Part shown: piece by piece, positions 8,041 through 17,596 of the stretch | How the letters are laid out: the number at the start of each line of letters is the position of its first letter | Numbering within the stretch: the first letter of the stretch is position 1 | Assembly (NCBI GenBank): GCA_024684115.1 | Contig: JAIKXP010000132.1 | Span: forward strand, 1-35,073 | Length of the DNA: 35,073 nt | Source of the DNA: Sphaerochaetaceae bacterium | Lineage (GTDB): Bacteria; Spirochaetota; Spirochaetia; Sphaerochaetales; Sphaerochaetaceae | Direction of reading: 5' to 3' | Translations under genes and position numbers: made by a program | Notes under the pieces: model-generated | Told to the model about the DNA's origin: nothing | Seen by the model: only the letters and a program-made list of their open reading frames with translations | The model's database searches: none

Positions 8041-11000
8041 ATGACCGAATTTGTACATTTACATAACCATACAGACTTTTCTCTTCTTGACGGAGCAGCT
8101 CCGATCAAAAAGTACATGTCAAGGGCAAAAGAGCTGGGAATGAAGGCTCTTGCCATAACCGACCATGGAAATATGTTCGGTGTCATGGATTTTTATAACG
8201 CCTGTAAAGCTAATGAAATACAGCCTATAATCGGTTGTGAGTTCTACATAAGTCCCGCCGGAAGAAAGGACAGGGACCCGAACAACAAGTACTACCACCT
8301 CATACTCCTCGCCTGCAGTGACAGGGGCTACCACAACCTTATGGAACTCAACAGCATAGGCTGGACAGAGGGTCTGTACTACTCAAAACCCCGTATAGAC
8401 AAGGAAAGCCTTTTTGAGCACCAGGAAGGCCTTATCTGCTGCTCAGCCTGTCTTGCAGGAGAGGTGCCGCAGAAGCTTCTCTCCGCAAATCCGCAGGAAG
8501 CCTATGAAGTTGCAAAACAGTACAAAGAAGTCTTCGGAGACAGATACTACATTGAGATCCAGAACCACGGAATTGAAGATGAGATAACGGTGTTGCCAAA
8601 GCTTGCAGAGCTTGCAAGAACACTGGACATACCCCTTGTTGCTACAAATGACATACACTACATAAACAAGGATGACGCAAGGGCTCATGAAGTACTGCTG
8701 TGCATAGGAACCGGCGCAAGAATTTCAGATGAAAGACACATGAAGTTCGAAACCGAGGAGTTCTACATGAAGAGCCCGGACGAGATGGCCGAGCTTTTCA
8801 AGGACTACCCTGAAGCAATAGAAAACACGGTAAAAATAGCAGAGAGATGTAAGTTTGACATACAGTTCCCCGGACCGCTTCTTCCTGAAGTAACTGTTCC
8901 GGAGGGCTACAAGGACACTGTTGACTTCATCTCCCGTCTTGCCTGGACAGGCCTTGAAAGAAGGTACCCCGGCTACAGGGACAACCCGGAGCAGAAGGAA
9001 GTACTGGAAAAGAGGCTTAACTACGAGCTTGGCGTCATAATCAAGATGCATTTTGACTCTTACTTCCTGATTGTCCGTGACTACATAAGATGGGCCAAGG
9101 ACCACCAGATTCCGGTAGGTGCCGGAAGAGGAAGCGGAGCCGGAAGTCTTGTTGCCTACTGTATAGACATAACAAACGTTGACCCTATAAGCCATGACCT
9201 TCTGTTCGAGAGGTTCCTTAACCCTGACAGAATAAGCCTGCCTGATTTTGACGTAGACTTCTGCTACGAAGGAAGACAGGATGTAATTGATTATGTTACC
9301 GAAAAATACGGAAAAGACAGGGTGGGCCAGATAGCCACCTTCGGAACACTTAAGGCAAAGGCCGTAGTAAAGGACGTGGCTAGGGTTCTTGATATTCCGT
9401 TTGATGAAGCAAACCACATAACAAAACTCATCCCGGATGTAATACAGGTAGGAGAAGAGAACAAAAAGGTCAGCCTGCCTCTGGCTCTGGAATACATACC
9501 GGAGCTCAGGGCCTACAGGGACAGGGGAGGAGTCTATGAAGAGCTCTTTGACATCTCATCAAGACTTGAAAACCTCTCCCGCCATGTAAGTACACACGCC
9601 TGCGGAGTTGTCATAGGAAGAACACCGCTGAAGGATTATGTGCCTCTGTGTATGGACCAGAAGACCGGCGCCATTTCAACCCAGTACACCATGACATATC
9701 TTGAGGACTGCGGACTGGTAAAGATGGACTTCCTGGGACTCAAGACCCTGACGCTGATAAAGAACACACAGAGAATGATAAGGAAGAAGGAACCTTCCTT
9801 TGACATAGAGAAAATTCCTGACAACGACAGACAGACTTTTGAAATGATGAGTCAGGGAAAGAGCAAGATGGTCTTCCAGTTTGAAAGTCCGGGCATGCAG
9901 AAGAACCTCAAGCTTCTGGCCCCTGAGCGCTTTGAAGAGCTTGACGCCATGACCAGTCTTTACAGACCGGGCCCCATGCAGTTCATACCCAAATACATTG
10001 ACTCCAAACACGGAAGACAGCCGATTGTCTATCCGGACCCGAGCCTTAAGGAACTGCTGGAACCGACCTACGGAGTCATAGTCTACCAGGAGCAGGTTAT
10101 GAAGGTAGCCCAGATCTATGCGGGCTTCACCCTTGGCCAGGCAGATATCCTGAGAAAGATCATGGGTAAGAAAAAGAAGCACCTTCTTCCGGAACAGGAG
10201 AAGAAGTTCATAGAAGGAGCAGTCAAAAACGGACACACGGAGCAGGAAGCAAAGGACATCTTTGACATGCTTGCCCCGTTTGCAGGCTACGGATTCAACA
10301 AGAGTCACAGTGTGTGTTACACGGTTTTAAGCTACCGCACCGCATACCTTAAGGCCCACTATCCTGCCGAGTTCTATGCAGCAAACCTTACAAATGAAAT
10401 CTCAAGCGGAGACAAGTTCAAGGAGTACCTGGATTACGTAAGAAGCGAGGGAATCAAAATCCTCAGCCCGGATATAAACAAGTCCGAAATGTACTTCAAC
10501 GTTGACGGACAGAACATTGTCTACGGACTTGCAGGAATAAAGGGCATGGGCAGTGCAACAGTTGAACTCATACTCTCTGAAAGGGAGAAGAACGGACCGT
10601 ACAAGGACTTTTTAGACTTTGTAAGACGCTCGGATAACAGGGTTCTCGGCTCAGCCACCATGGAAGGACTCATTGAAAGCGGAGCCTTTGACAGCTTCGG
10701 CTACAACCGTCCGACCCTCATTGCAAACTACAATGACGCCATAGCCAGCGTAAAGGAAGACCGCGAAAGCGCAGCCATAGGCCAGAATTTCCTCTTCGGA
10801 GCAGAAGAGGAGGCCATGTCCAGCTTCAAGATGAGGACTGTTTCCGACTACGAATTCATCCAGAAACTTGAAACGGAGAAGAAGTACCTCGGTCTCTACT
10901 TAAGCGGACACCCTCTGGACGTTTACAAAAACAACTGGGAAGAGTGCGTAAGACTGGACCTCTCAAAGCCTGAGCGCATAAAACCGGGAGTAAAATACGA

Positions 11001-11511
11001 CTTTATAGGCATGATTACCGACTTCAGGGCCATAACCGCCAAAAGCGGCTCCCGCATGGGCTACGTGACCATAGAAGACTACAACGGCCACCTTGAAATC
11101 ACCTTCTTTCCCAAGCAGTGGTCCCTCTACGAAGCTGTAATTGACCACGGCAAGGTCTTCGGCTTCCGCGGAAGCTTCAAGGAGTACAATAACCGCATGA
11201 GTTTCTCATGCGATGCCCTGATTGCCGATCCGTCCTCCATGAAACCTTCCAAACCTGTCAGAACCTACATAGGTCTTGATGCTTCTGAAGGAGACAGGCA
11301 GGCCGTAATCGAGCTCAGGAACATATGCAAGAAGTATCCTGGCAGTGCAGAGCTTGAACTTCAGGTTTACTCTGCACCGGATGAAGACGGAAACTACAGC
11401 TCAAAACCGAGGCGCATACTTGCAGATGCCAGGTACTGCGTAGACGGCTCTTCAGCCCTCTCTGAAGAACTCATGGGCTGCACCGGTGTCCACTATGTCT
11501 ACTCTGAATGA
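8041..11511 (+). CDS. dnaE: DNA polymerase III subunit alpha (DnaE type)
   Basis: This is the replicative polymerase catalytic subunit, 1156 residues, as expected for DnaE1. The PHP domain comes first: HLHNHTDFSLLDG at 6-18, TDHGNMFG near 40, and NDIHYINKDD near 204. Its metal-binding histidines and acidic residues look intact, so PHP exonuclease activity is possible. The palm carries PDFDVDF (401-407, catalytic Asp402 and Asp404) and KMDFLGLKTL with the third Asp at about 563. A tandem HhH region and an OB-fold (about 990-1070) follow. The short C-terminus is consistent with a beta-clamp binding tail, which I did not pinpoint. It overlaps recG by 17 bases. Confidence 0.97.
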   Translation: MTEFVHLHNHTDFSLLDGAAPIKKYMSRAKELGMKALAITDHGNMFGVMDFYNACKANEIQPIIGCEFYISPAGRKDRDPNNKYYHLILLACSDRGYHNLMELNSIGWTEGLYYSKPRIDKESLFEHQEGLICCSACLAGEVPQKLLSANPQEAYEVAKQYKEVFGDRYYIEIQNHGIEDEITVLPKLAELARTLDIPLVATNDIHYINKDDARAHEVLLCIGTGARISDERHMKFETEEFYMKSPDEMAELFKDYPEAIENTVKIAERCKFDIQFPGPLLPEVTVPEGYKDTVDFISRLAWTGLERRYPGYRDNPEQKEVLEKRLNYELGVIIKMHFDSYFLIVRDYIRWAKDHQIPVGAGRGSGAGSLVAYCIDITNVDPISHDLLFERFLNPDRISLPDFDVDFCYEGRQDVIDYVTEKYGKDRVGQIATFGTLKAKAVVKDVARVLDIPFDEANHITKLIPDVIQVGEENKKVSLPLALEYIPELRAYRDRGGVYEELFDISSRLENLSRHVSTHACGVVIGRTPLKDYVPLCMDQKTGAISTQYTMTYLEDCGLVKMDFLGLKTLTLIKNTQRMIRKKEPSFDIEKIPDNDRQTFEMMSQGKSKMVFQFESPGMQKNLKLLAPERFEELDAMTSLYRPGPMQFIPKYIDSKHGRQPIVYPDPSLKELLEPTYGVIVYQEQVMKVAQIYAGFTLGQADILRKIMGKKKKHLLPEQEKKFIEGAVKNGHTEQEAKDIFDMLAPFAGYGFNKSHSVCYTVLSYRTAYLKAHYPAEFYAANLTNEISSGDKFKEYLDYVRSEGIKILSPDINKSEMYFNVDGQNIVYGLAGIKGMGSATVELILSEREKNGPYKDFLDFVRRSDNRVLGSATMEGLIESGAFDSFGYNRPTLIANYNDAIASVKEDRESAAIGQNFLFGAEEEAMSSFKMRTVSDYEFIQKLETEKKYLGLYLSGHPLDVYKNNWEECVRLDLSKPERIKPGVKYDFIGMITDFRAITAKSGSRMGYVTIEDYNGHLEITFFPKQWSLYEAVIDHGKVFGFRGSFKEYNNRMSFSCDALIADPSSMKPSKPVRTYIGLDASEGDRQAVIELRNICKKYPGSAELELQVYSAPDEDGNYSSKPRRILADARYCVDGSSALSEELMGCTGVHYVYSE

Positions 11512-13573
11512 TCTGAGGAAGATTCCCCTCTCAAGTGCCGCAGGAAACGGAAAGAAAACACTCTCCTCCTATCAGGCACTGGGGGTGGAGAACCTCTATG
11601 ATCTTATTAACCTCAGACCAAGAACCTACGAAGACAGAACTGGCAGGGTCTGCATAGGCGAGCAGGTTCCCGGAGGAGCCTGGACAAACACAATAGTACA
11701 GGCCCAGTCAAAGAGCTTTTTTGGAAAGGGACTTAAGAACGTAAAGATAAGTGTCAGGGACACACAGAGCGCGGTGCGCGGAGAGCTTCTGGGCTTCAAC
11801 CGTCCATACCTTGATAAGATGGTAGTAACGGGGAACTTCTACAGACTCTATGCAAACCAGCTCCCCGAGGGCTACAGGTACCCCCAGTTTTCAAAATTTG
11901 AACTCACGGCGCTAAACGACTTCACAGATGAAGAGAAGGCCGTATCCGGAGGACTTCTGGCCGTCTATCCGCTAAGCGGAAACCTGACCCAGAACATGAT
12001 TAGAAAGCACATGAGGGCAGCTTTCTCCCGGATTTCTGAGATAGAAAACGACCTTCCTGAGACCATGTACAGCAAGTTCAGGCTGATTAACACGGACAGA
12101 TCCTACAGAAACCTCCATTTCCCCAGAACAGCGGAAGATATAAAGCAGGCCCTCCGCACCCTTGGTTTCTCTGAAATCTTCTACATGCAGCTTCTTGCAA
12201 AAAGACGCTCTTCTTCTCCTGACGGATCTTTCAGGCGCTCCGTGACTCCAAGAATATATGAGAAAGAGAAAAAGCTCATAGAAGGCCTTCCTTTCTCACT
12301 CACGGATGACCAGCTTAAGGTCCTTAAGGAAATCAGGGAAGACATGTCTTCAGGAAAGAGCATGAACAGGCTTCTTCAGGGAGATGTCGGAAGCGGGAAA
12401 ACCCTCGTGGCCCTGATAGCTGCAGTTCACTGCATACAGGAGGGCCGTCAGGTTGCCTTCATGGCACCGACAGAGCTTCTTGCCCGCCAACATGCCATGA
12501 ACGCTGCAAAGCTCTTTGAGAAACTTGATATAAACACAGCCTTCCTGGACGGAAGCGTAACAGGAAAGGCCAGAAGCCTTCTGCTTAAGAACCTCGCTTC
12601 AAAGAACATTGACCTCATAATAGGAACCCATGCGCTTTTCTCTAAGGACGTAGAGTATGCGGACCTTGGGTTTGTAATAGTTGATGAGCAGCACCGCTTC
12701 GGTGTCGAGCAGAGGCGTGCCCTTTTCTCAAAAGGCCAGAACCCTGATGTGCTCATGATGACTGCAACCCCAATCCCCAGAACCCTGGCCCTTACCATAT
12801 ACGGAGACCTCAACGTTTCAACCATAAAGACCATGCCTGCCGGAAGGCTTCCGGTAAAGACCTTTGTGGTGGGCCCGTCCCGCAGGGAAGACATGTACAA
12901 TGCAGTGGGTGTTGAGCTTCAGCGCGGCCACCAGGCCTATTTCATCTACCCCAGAATCGGAGATGACACGGATGAAGAGCACGAGAGCGAACTCAAGGAT
13001 GTTACCACCATGTACTCCTTCCTCTCCGAAAAGTACAGCGGCTTCAGGGGTGAGCTCATACACAGCCGCCTTCCTGACGAGCAGAAGATTGAAATACTGA
13101 ATGATTTCAACACGGGAAAAATAAGTTTCCTCGTTTCAACAAGCGTTGTAGAAGTCGGAATTGACGTGCCCAACGCAACCTGTATGGTCATAGAACACGC
13201 AGACTTCTTCGGTCTCTCGGCCCTGCACCAGCTGCGCGGAAGGGTAGGAAGAGGAAAACTCCAGTCCTGGTGTTTCCTGTCCCCGGGGGACAATGTTTCA
13301 AAGGACGGCTTAAAGCGTCTTGAGGTGCTTAGAAACTCAAACGACGGCTTTGTAATAGCAGAGCAGGACCTCCTCCTGCGCGGTCCCGGAGAAATCTCAG
13401 GACTGAGGCAGAGCGGATTTACAAACCTCAGATTCGTTTCCCTGGACAAGGACCTGGACATGATTGCAGCAGCAAGACAGGAAGTTACAGAGCTTCTTGA
13501 AAGAGACCCCGGACTTCTTGAGGCAGATCACGCAGTAATAAGAAGAGCTCTGTTGGAATTACAGTCATTCTGA
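11495..13573 (+). CDS. recG: ATP-dependent DNA helicase RecG
   Basis: RecG regresses stalled replication forks and branch-migrates Holliday junctions. The 692-residue product has an N-terminal wedge/OB domain (about 20-200). Helicase motifs follow: QGDVGSGKT (295-303, Walker A), DEQHRFG (397-403, Walker B) and MTATPIPRTLALTIYGDL (about 415-432). The C-terminal helicase half contains VVEVGIDVPNATCMVIEHA and QLRGRVGRG. The ATG at 11495 is chosen; an in-frame GTG lies at 11486. Neither has a good ribosome-binding site, and the start lies inside the end of dnaE, so translational coupling is likely. Confidence 0.96.
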   Translation: MSTLNDLRKIPLSSAAGNGKKTLSSYQALGVENLYDLINLRPRTYEDRTGRVCIGEQVPGGAWTNTIVQAQSKSFFGKGLKNVKISVRDTQSAVRGELLGFNRPYLDKMVVTGNFYRLYANQLPEGYRYPQFSKFELTALNDFTDEEKAVSGGLLAVYPLSGNLTQNMIRKHMRAAFSRISEIENDLPETMYSKFRLINTDRSYRNLHFPRTAEDIKQALRTLGFSEIFYMQLLAKRRSSSPDGSFRRSVTPRIYEKEKKLIEGLPFSLTDDQLKVLKEIREDMSSGKSMNRLLQGDVGSGKTLVALIAAVHCIQEGRQVAFMAPTELLARQHAMNAAKLFEKLDINTAFLDGSVTGKARSLLLKNLASKNIDLIIGTHALFSKDVEYADLGFVIVDEQHRFGVEQRRALFSKGQNPDVLMMTATPIPRTLALTIYGDLNVSTIKTMPAGRLPVKTFVVGPSRREDMYNAVGVELQRGHQAYFIYPRIGDDTDEEHESELKDVTTMYSFLSEKYSGFRGELIHSRLPDEQKIEILNDFNTGKISFLVSTSVVEVGIDVPNATCMVIEHADFFGLSALHQLRGRVGRGKLQSWCFLSPGDNVSKDGLKRLEVLRNSNDGFVIAEQDLLLRGPGEISGLRQSGFTNLRFVSLDKDLDMIAAARQEVTELLERDPGLLEADHAVIRRALLELQSF

Positions 13574-13581
13574 TATAATAT
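13553..13581 (+). promoter_or_regulatory. Predicted promoter of the xanthine-dehydrogenase-like operon
   Basis: TTGGAA at 13553-13558, 17 bases, then TAATAT at 13576-13581 end 6 bases before the ATG at 13588. An overlapping TATAAT at 13574-13579 would place the start about two bases earlier. Either way the leader is 0-3 bases. No Shine-Dalgarno sequence is present. Confidence 0.5.
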
Positions 13582-13587
13582 TCAGCT

Positions 13588-15633
13588 ATGACCGACATAT
13601 CTCAGATATTTAAAAATGCACAGTCATTTCTCGTTGGAAGTTTTGTACTGTCAAAAAAGACGGGACGCTTTGAAAGCTCTCCGGTCAACACAAATGAAAA
13701 CCTCACCATAATAGGCGGAGGAGATTTTGACAGGGGAATCTGCATATTGGGAGATGAAGTTCCTGTTTTCCCTCTGGAAGAATCAACCTATCCGGGACAG
13801 CCTCTTTATGCTGTATTCGGAGACACCTATGAAGATGTAGAGGTATTCTGCAACAACTTCAAGATAAACTACATCAAGGGTAAGGTTTCCTCCTTTCCTG
13901 AAGAAGAAAATGACGACCTGTGCTGGGAGTTCTCAGATGTTTCTGCCTACGAAGATGACGTAGAGAAGAAGGGTTACAAGGTAATAAAATCCAGATTCAG
14001 GATTGATAAGTACAAGAGCCAGTCTTTAAGTGACAGAACGGTCTATGCCTTCATGGATTCTGATGTGCTGAGGATTAAGCTGGCCACCCAGTGGCCCCTC
14101 ATGGTCAAGAAGGAAGTTGCAAGAATCCTCGGACTGGACAGCAGAAAGGTAATAATTTACCCGCAGGACTACTATGCTCCCTATGACCAGCTTCTCATAA
14201 AACCGGTTTTTGCTGCAGTAACTGCTGCAAAGGCTGCAATCAAGACAGGTTCTGCCGTCTCCCTTACAGCCGAGATGTCTTCATACCAGCCGGAGATTAC
14301 TGCAGACATAGAATCCATACTTGATAAGGACAATAAAAACCTGGCCTACACGGTAAATGCTTCCATAGATGTCGGAGCCTTCTCCAACTTCTCATCGGAA
14401 CTCTGTCTGGGTCTTCTTTCAGGTCTTGTTCCGCCGTATGAAACGGAGAGCATGAAGATAAATATAAAGATAGTGAAGAGCAACACTCCTCCTGCAAGCA
14501 TGTTCTCAGACTCGGGTTACTCTACAGGCATGTGCTTCTCCGAAGCTCACTTCGGAAAGGTGACAAAGCTCTGCGGCGTGACACCTGACATATGGAAACT
14601 GGAGAACATAAAGAAAACAGAGCTGCATGACTGCATCAAGGTCTCATCCCAGTTTGACAGGATAAAGGACACCATAAAGGAAGTAACCAGCTCAAGCTGG
14701 TATTCACGCCAGTATGCGGTAAACAACCAGCCGGGAGTAAAGCACAGCAAGATAAACCCGTTCATTGACTATTCAAGAGGAATAGGGCTCTCCACCGGAG
14801 AGGGAACACAGGGCTTCTCCCTGTGCTTTGACTATCTCTCCGAGTACAGCACATCTGTAACTCTTGATGAGAAGAGGCAGGTTACCATAAGCTGCGGAAC
14901 CTCCCAGAACACAAACATGATGAGGCTCTGGAGCCTTATCGTAAGCCGTGTTCTCGGAGTCAGCCCGTCAGATGTATTCTTCAAGGACATAAATGCAGAA
15001 GGTGTTCAGGATGTAGGGCCGTCTGCTCTTTCAAGAAACGTAAGGTACATTTCCAACTGGATACTGCGTGCCTGTGAGGAAATAGCCCAGGCCATGAGGG
15101 ACGGCGAACAGATGCCCATTACCAGGGTTTCAAGAATCATTCCTTCCGACAGACCGATTGCCGACCATCCGCTTGAAAAACGCAGCGGAAAGGTTTTTGA
15201 GGTCTCCGGTTCCAGAGGCGTTATAACAGGAGCAGATGCTTCTGGAAGTGCCGTAATTGCCCTTTCAATAGATCCTGTTCTTCTTACCCCGGTTATAGAA
15301 AGGGTCTGGCTTGTAATCTCCATAGGAAACCTCATAAACAGACCTGTGTTCTTAAGAAGTGTCCGCCAGACTGCATCAAACGTCATTTCCGAAGTCTGTC
15401 CGTCTGCTGATATTAACTGCAAGATAGAGCTTGATGTTCTTGAGGAGCCGAAGGGAAGGTACGGCTCAGCCACATCACTGGTCAGAGGTCTTGTCTCATC
15501 GGCACTGCTCAGTGCCCTCAGTCAGGCTCTTTCAAAATCTGTTACAAGAATACCGGTAAGTGTTTCTGATATTGCTTCAGTTCTTGAAGCTTCACCAAAG
15601 GAGGATTCAGATGCTGATAAAGTGCACGATTGA
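13588..15633 (+). CDS. Xanthine-dehydrogenase-like large (Mo-type) subunit, motif-degenerate
   Basis: The 681-residue protein follows the layout of the molybdopterin-binding subunit of the xanthine dehydrogenase family but is shorter than the usual 750-800. Recognisable landmarks are an N-terminal hammerhead-like part (about 10-100), QWP at 168-170, SNTPPAS at 298-304, a GIGLSTGEGTQG segment at 398-409 and LSR at 481-483. The cofactor motifs are altered. GGxFG-type residues are missing after QWP (DYYAPYD at 194-200). The AFRGFG position reads MFSDSG (305-310). GQG reads SQN (439-441). The C-terminal catalytic Glu region reads GSATS (626-630). It is probably inactive as a Mo hydroxylase. It overlaps the 2Fe-2S gene by 23 bases. 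I recall a similar gene annotated as quinoline 2-oxidoreductase in Treponema pallidum, unverified. Confidence 0.8.
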   Translation: MTDISQIFKNAQSFLVGSFVLSKKTGRFESSPVNTNENLTIIGGGDFDRGICILGDEVPVFPLEESTYPGQPLYAVFGDTYEDVEVFCNNFKINYIKGKVSSFPEEENDDLCWEFSDVSAYEDDVEKKGYKVIKSRFRIDKYKSQSLSDRTVYAFMDSDVLRIKLATQWPLMVKKEVARILGLDSRKVIIYPQDYYAPYDQLLIKPVFAAVTAAKAAIKTGSAVSLTAEMSSYQPEITADIESILDKDNKNLAYTVNASIDVGAFSNFSSELCLGLLSGLVPPYETESMKINIKIVKSNTPPASMFSDSGYSTGMCFSEAHFGKVTKLCGVTPDIWKLENIKKTELHDCIKVSSQFDRIKDTIKEVTSSSWYSRQYAVNNQPGVKHSKINPFIDYSRGIGLSTGEGTQGFSLCFDYLSEYSTSVTLDEKRQVTISCGTSQNTNMMRLWSLIVSRVLGVSPSDVFFKDINAEGVQDVGPSALSRNVRYISNWILRACEEIAQAMRDGEQMPITRVSRIIPSDRPIADHPLEKRSGKVFEVSGSRGVITGADASGSAVIALSIDPVLLTPVIERVWLVISIGNLINRPVFLRSVRQTASNVISEVCPSADINCKIELDVLEEPKGRYGSATSLVRGLVSSALLSALSQALSKSVTRIPVSVSDIASVLEASPKEDSDADKVHD

Positions 15634-16111
15634 CGGAGTTTCACAGCTTCTGTCGGTAAATGCGGACAAACCTCTTAACAAGATTCTTCAGGAACGGCTG
15701 GATACGTTTTCTTCCAACAGCGCCTGCCGCGGTGCCGGCTGCGGAAACTGCGTGGTTCTCATAGACGGGCAGAGTGTACTCTCCTGTCTTGTTCCTGCTT
15801 TCCGCTTAAACAACACATCAATAATGACCATAGAGGGCTTCAAGTGTACCCGCCCGTTCCATGATATAGAGAGGGCTTACAGGGAAACCGGAATCATGCC
15901 CTGCGAACAGTGCTATGCATCAAAGACCCTTCTGATTGAAGGCCTTATGAACAAGCTGGATATAAACAAACCGGTTGGAGCCTCCCTTGATACCGTCTTC
16001 ATAGAAAGAGAGATGAGCATGAACAGCTGCAGGTGTCTTGAGATGAGACAGATTGAAATGGTAATAAGGGTTGCCATGATAAACAGGAGGAACAGAATTG
16101 TCAGAAAATAA
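15611..16111 (+). CDS. Xanthine-dehydrogenase-like 2Fe-2S subunit
   Basis: This is the small iron-sulfur electron-transfer subunit of a xanthine-dehydrogenase-type complex, 166 residues. The plant-ferredoxin-like cluster ligands are all present (Cys39, Cys44, Cys47, Cys59 in SACRGAGCGNC...LSC). The second cluster also keeps four cysteines (Cys98 and Cys101 in PCEQC, Cys140 and Cys142 in SCRC). The usual residues around the second cluster (QCGxCxPG, CRCTGY) have drifted. AAAGGAGG at 15597-15604 fixes the ATG at 15611; the longer upstream frame to 15560 is rejected. It overlaps both neighbours, so the three subunits are likely made together. Confidence 0.88.
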   Translation: MLIKCTIDGVSQLLSVNADKPLNKILQERLDTFSSNSACRGAGCGNCVVLIDGQSVLSCLVPAFRLNNTSIMTIEGFKCTRPFHDIERAYRETGIMPCEQCYASKTLLIEGLMNKLDINKPVGASLDTVFIEREMSMNSCRCLEMRQIEMVIRVAMINRRNRIVRK

Positions 16112-17009
16112 TTCCTCCGGAGTCGGAGTTGCAACAATCTATTCACCTAAGAGCACAAATGAACTCATAGGAATCCTCGCAAAGGAGAAAAACACGGTTA
16201 TCTTCGGCGGCGGAACCTACCTCATGTCAAGAAAGAGTTTCTATCCGCATCCGGACTTGAGAAACGTAGTCCTTACTTCAAGCGTGCCTGAACTTTGCAG
16301 GGTTTACCACTCTGAAAGCTATATTGAGGCCGGCTGTGCAGTAACGCTTCAGCAGCTGTTGAATACGGGAGCCTACATTTTAAGCAGACCTCTTGATAAG
16401 GCCCTCAACGCCCTTGGATCGAGCATGCTTCGCAGCCAGATGACCCTAGGTGGTGCCTTATGTACAAGGGATACGGTTTTCTCCCTCCCATGCTACCTCT
16501 CTGCAATAAACGCAGAGGTTGAAATCAAGATTTTCTCCATAAAGGGAAAGGGAAAGAGGGTTTCAACCAGATCAAGATGGTACTCAATAACAAAGCTCTA
16601 TTCAGTAGAAGGAAAACTTGAGATCCCTGAGAACTCGGTTATGACAAGAATCCGTATTCCTTCACAGGAAGGACTGAGACAGATTTACAAAACACTCGGC
16701 TCTCCCATGTCGGACCCGGAGTCTGCAGTTGTCTTTGCCCTGTCCTACAAGGATGGAAAGACCATGACTGAGGCTTCAATGAGACTGGCTCTTCCAAAGG
16801 CAGGTTTTTTTGCAAGCACCGACTTTGACACCTTCCTTTCAGGTTTTTCCTTCCCGCTTTCAATTGAAAAGATAAAGAAGATTTCAGAAGTTCTGGTTGC
16901 CAACATAGAGGCAACCCTGCCGGACGCAACACGCATCCAGCTTGAGAGGGCAAAGCGTCAGCTTCAGACCGTACTCTTTGAAATAAATACCCGCTATCTG
17001 CAGCACTGA
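16098..17009 (+). CDS. Xanthine-dehydrogenase-like FAD-type subunit
   Basis: The 303-residue protein has the FAD-binding PCMH fold pattern of the medium subunit: VIFGGGTYLM (34-43), YIEAGCAVTLQQLL (75-88) and LGSSMLRSQMTLGGALCTRDTVFSLPCYL (106-134). The last corresponds to the QIRNxGTIGGN...LP region. The start is a TTG at 16098, with AGGAGG at 16085-16090 at normal spacing. It overlaps the 2Fe-2S gene by 14 bases. FAD binding is plausible but untested, because several conserved positions differ from catalytic relatives (Asn after GG replaced by Ala). Confidence 0.85.
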   Translation: MSENNSSGVGVATIYSPKSTNELIGILAKEKNTVIFGGGTYLMSRKSFYPHPDLRNVVLTSSVPELCRVYHSESYIEAGCAVTLQQLLNTGAYILSRPLDKALNALGSSMLRSQMTLGGALCTRDTVFSLPCYLSAINAEVEIKIFSIKGKGKRVSTRSRWYSITKLYSVEGKLEIPENSVMTRIRIPSQEGLRQIYKTLGSPMSDPESAVVFALSYKDGKTMTEASMRLALPKAGFFASTDFDTFLSGFSFPLSIEKIKKISEVLVANIEATLPDATRIQLERAKRQLQTVLFEINTRYLQH

Positions 17010-17020
17010 CGGAGATAAAT

Positions 17021-17596
17021 ATGCTGAAAATGAGAATTACAGGCGGAAAATACTGTAACCGCAGGGTAATAATCCCCGAAGGAGATATGGAAATAAGACC
17101 CGCCATGGACAGGATGAGGGAATCTCTGTTCAGTATACTCGGACCTCTTGACGGATACAGTTTCTGTGATCTTTTCTCAGGCAGCGCCTGCGTGGGTCTT
17201 GAGGCCGCTTCCCGCGGTGCAAAAACAGTTCACTGTGTTGAAATGGACAGGAAAAAGCGTCAGATCATGGAGCAGAACATAAGTTTTGCAAAGGATGAGT
17301 GTGACATAAAGCTCTTCTTCTCCGACGTTCTTGTCTACATTCCGGCCTGCAAGACTAAGTATGATATAGTCTATGCCGACCCTCCGTTCCCCATGGAAAA
17401 CAAGACAAAGATTGCATATCTTGTAAACCGCCGTCAGATGGTTCTCCCGGGAGGCCTTTTCATAATCCACATTCCGGCAACGGAAGAGGATCAGTGGCAG
17501 GAGAAGATGGGGGACCTTGTTCTTGAAGACACCCGCAGGTACGGAAGGAACATGATAAAGTTCTACAGAGCACCCGAAAATGCCATTATTTATTGA
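17021..17596 (+). CDS. rsmD: 16S rRNA (guanine(966)-N2)-methyltransferase RsmD
   Basis: RsmD methylates G966 of 16S rRNA, using S-adenosylmethionine. The 191-residue protein has the family start MRITGGKYCNRRV. It has the substrate-region motif RPAMDRMRESLFSIL (26-40), the SAM-binding DLFSGSACVGLEAASRGA (50-67), and the catalytic ADPPF (119-123). GGAGA lies before the ATG. It follows the FAD-type subunit by 11 bases and is probably co-transcribed with it, although the functions are unrelated. Confidence 0.93.
   Translation: MLKMRITGGKYCNRRVIIPEGDMEIRPAMDRMRESLFSILGPLDGYSFCDLFSGSACVGLEAASRGAKTVHCVEMDRKKRQIMEQNISFAKDECDIKLFFSDVLVYIPACKTKYDIVYADPPFPMENKTKIAYLVNRRQMVLPGGLFIIHIPATEEDQWQEKMGDLVLEDTRRYGRNMIKFYRAPENAIIY

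Noticed and set aside
8725-9417. 230-codon open frame on the minus strand
   Set aside because: It lies wholly opposite the conserved dnaE polymerase domain, has no ribosome-binding site and no recognisable domain. It is a coding shadow. The same holds for the minus-strand frames at 9676-10308 and 20550-21314.
11486-11494. GTG at 11486 as the recG start
   Set aside because: The ATG at 11495 (MSTLNDL) fits RecG N-termini better and avoids deeper overlap with dnaE. The evidence is not strong either way.
15560-15610. Longer form of the 2Fe-2S subunit starting at 15560
   Set aside because: A strong AAAGGAGG lies just before the ATG at 15611, and the ferredoxin-like fold starts there (MLIKCTIDG).
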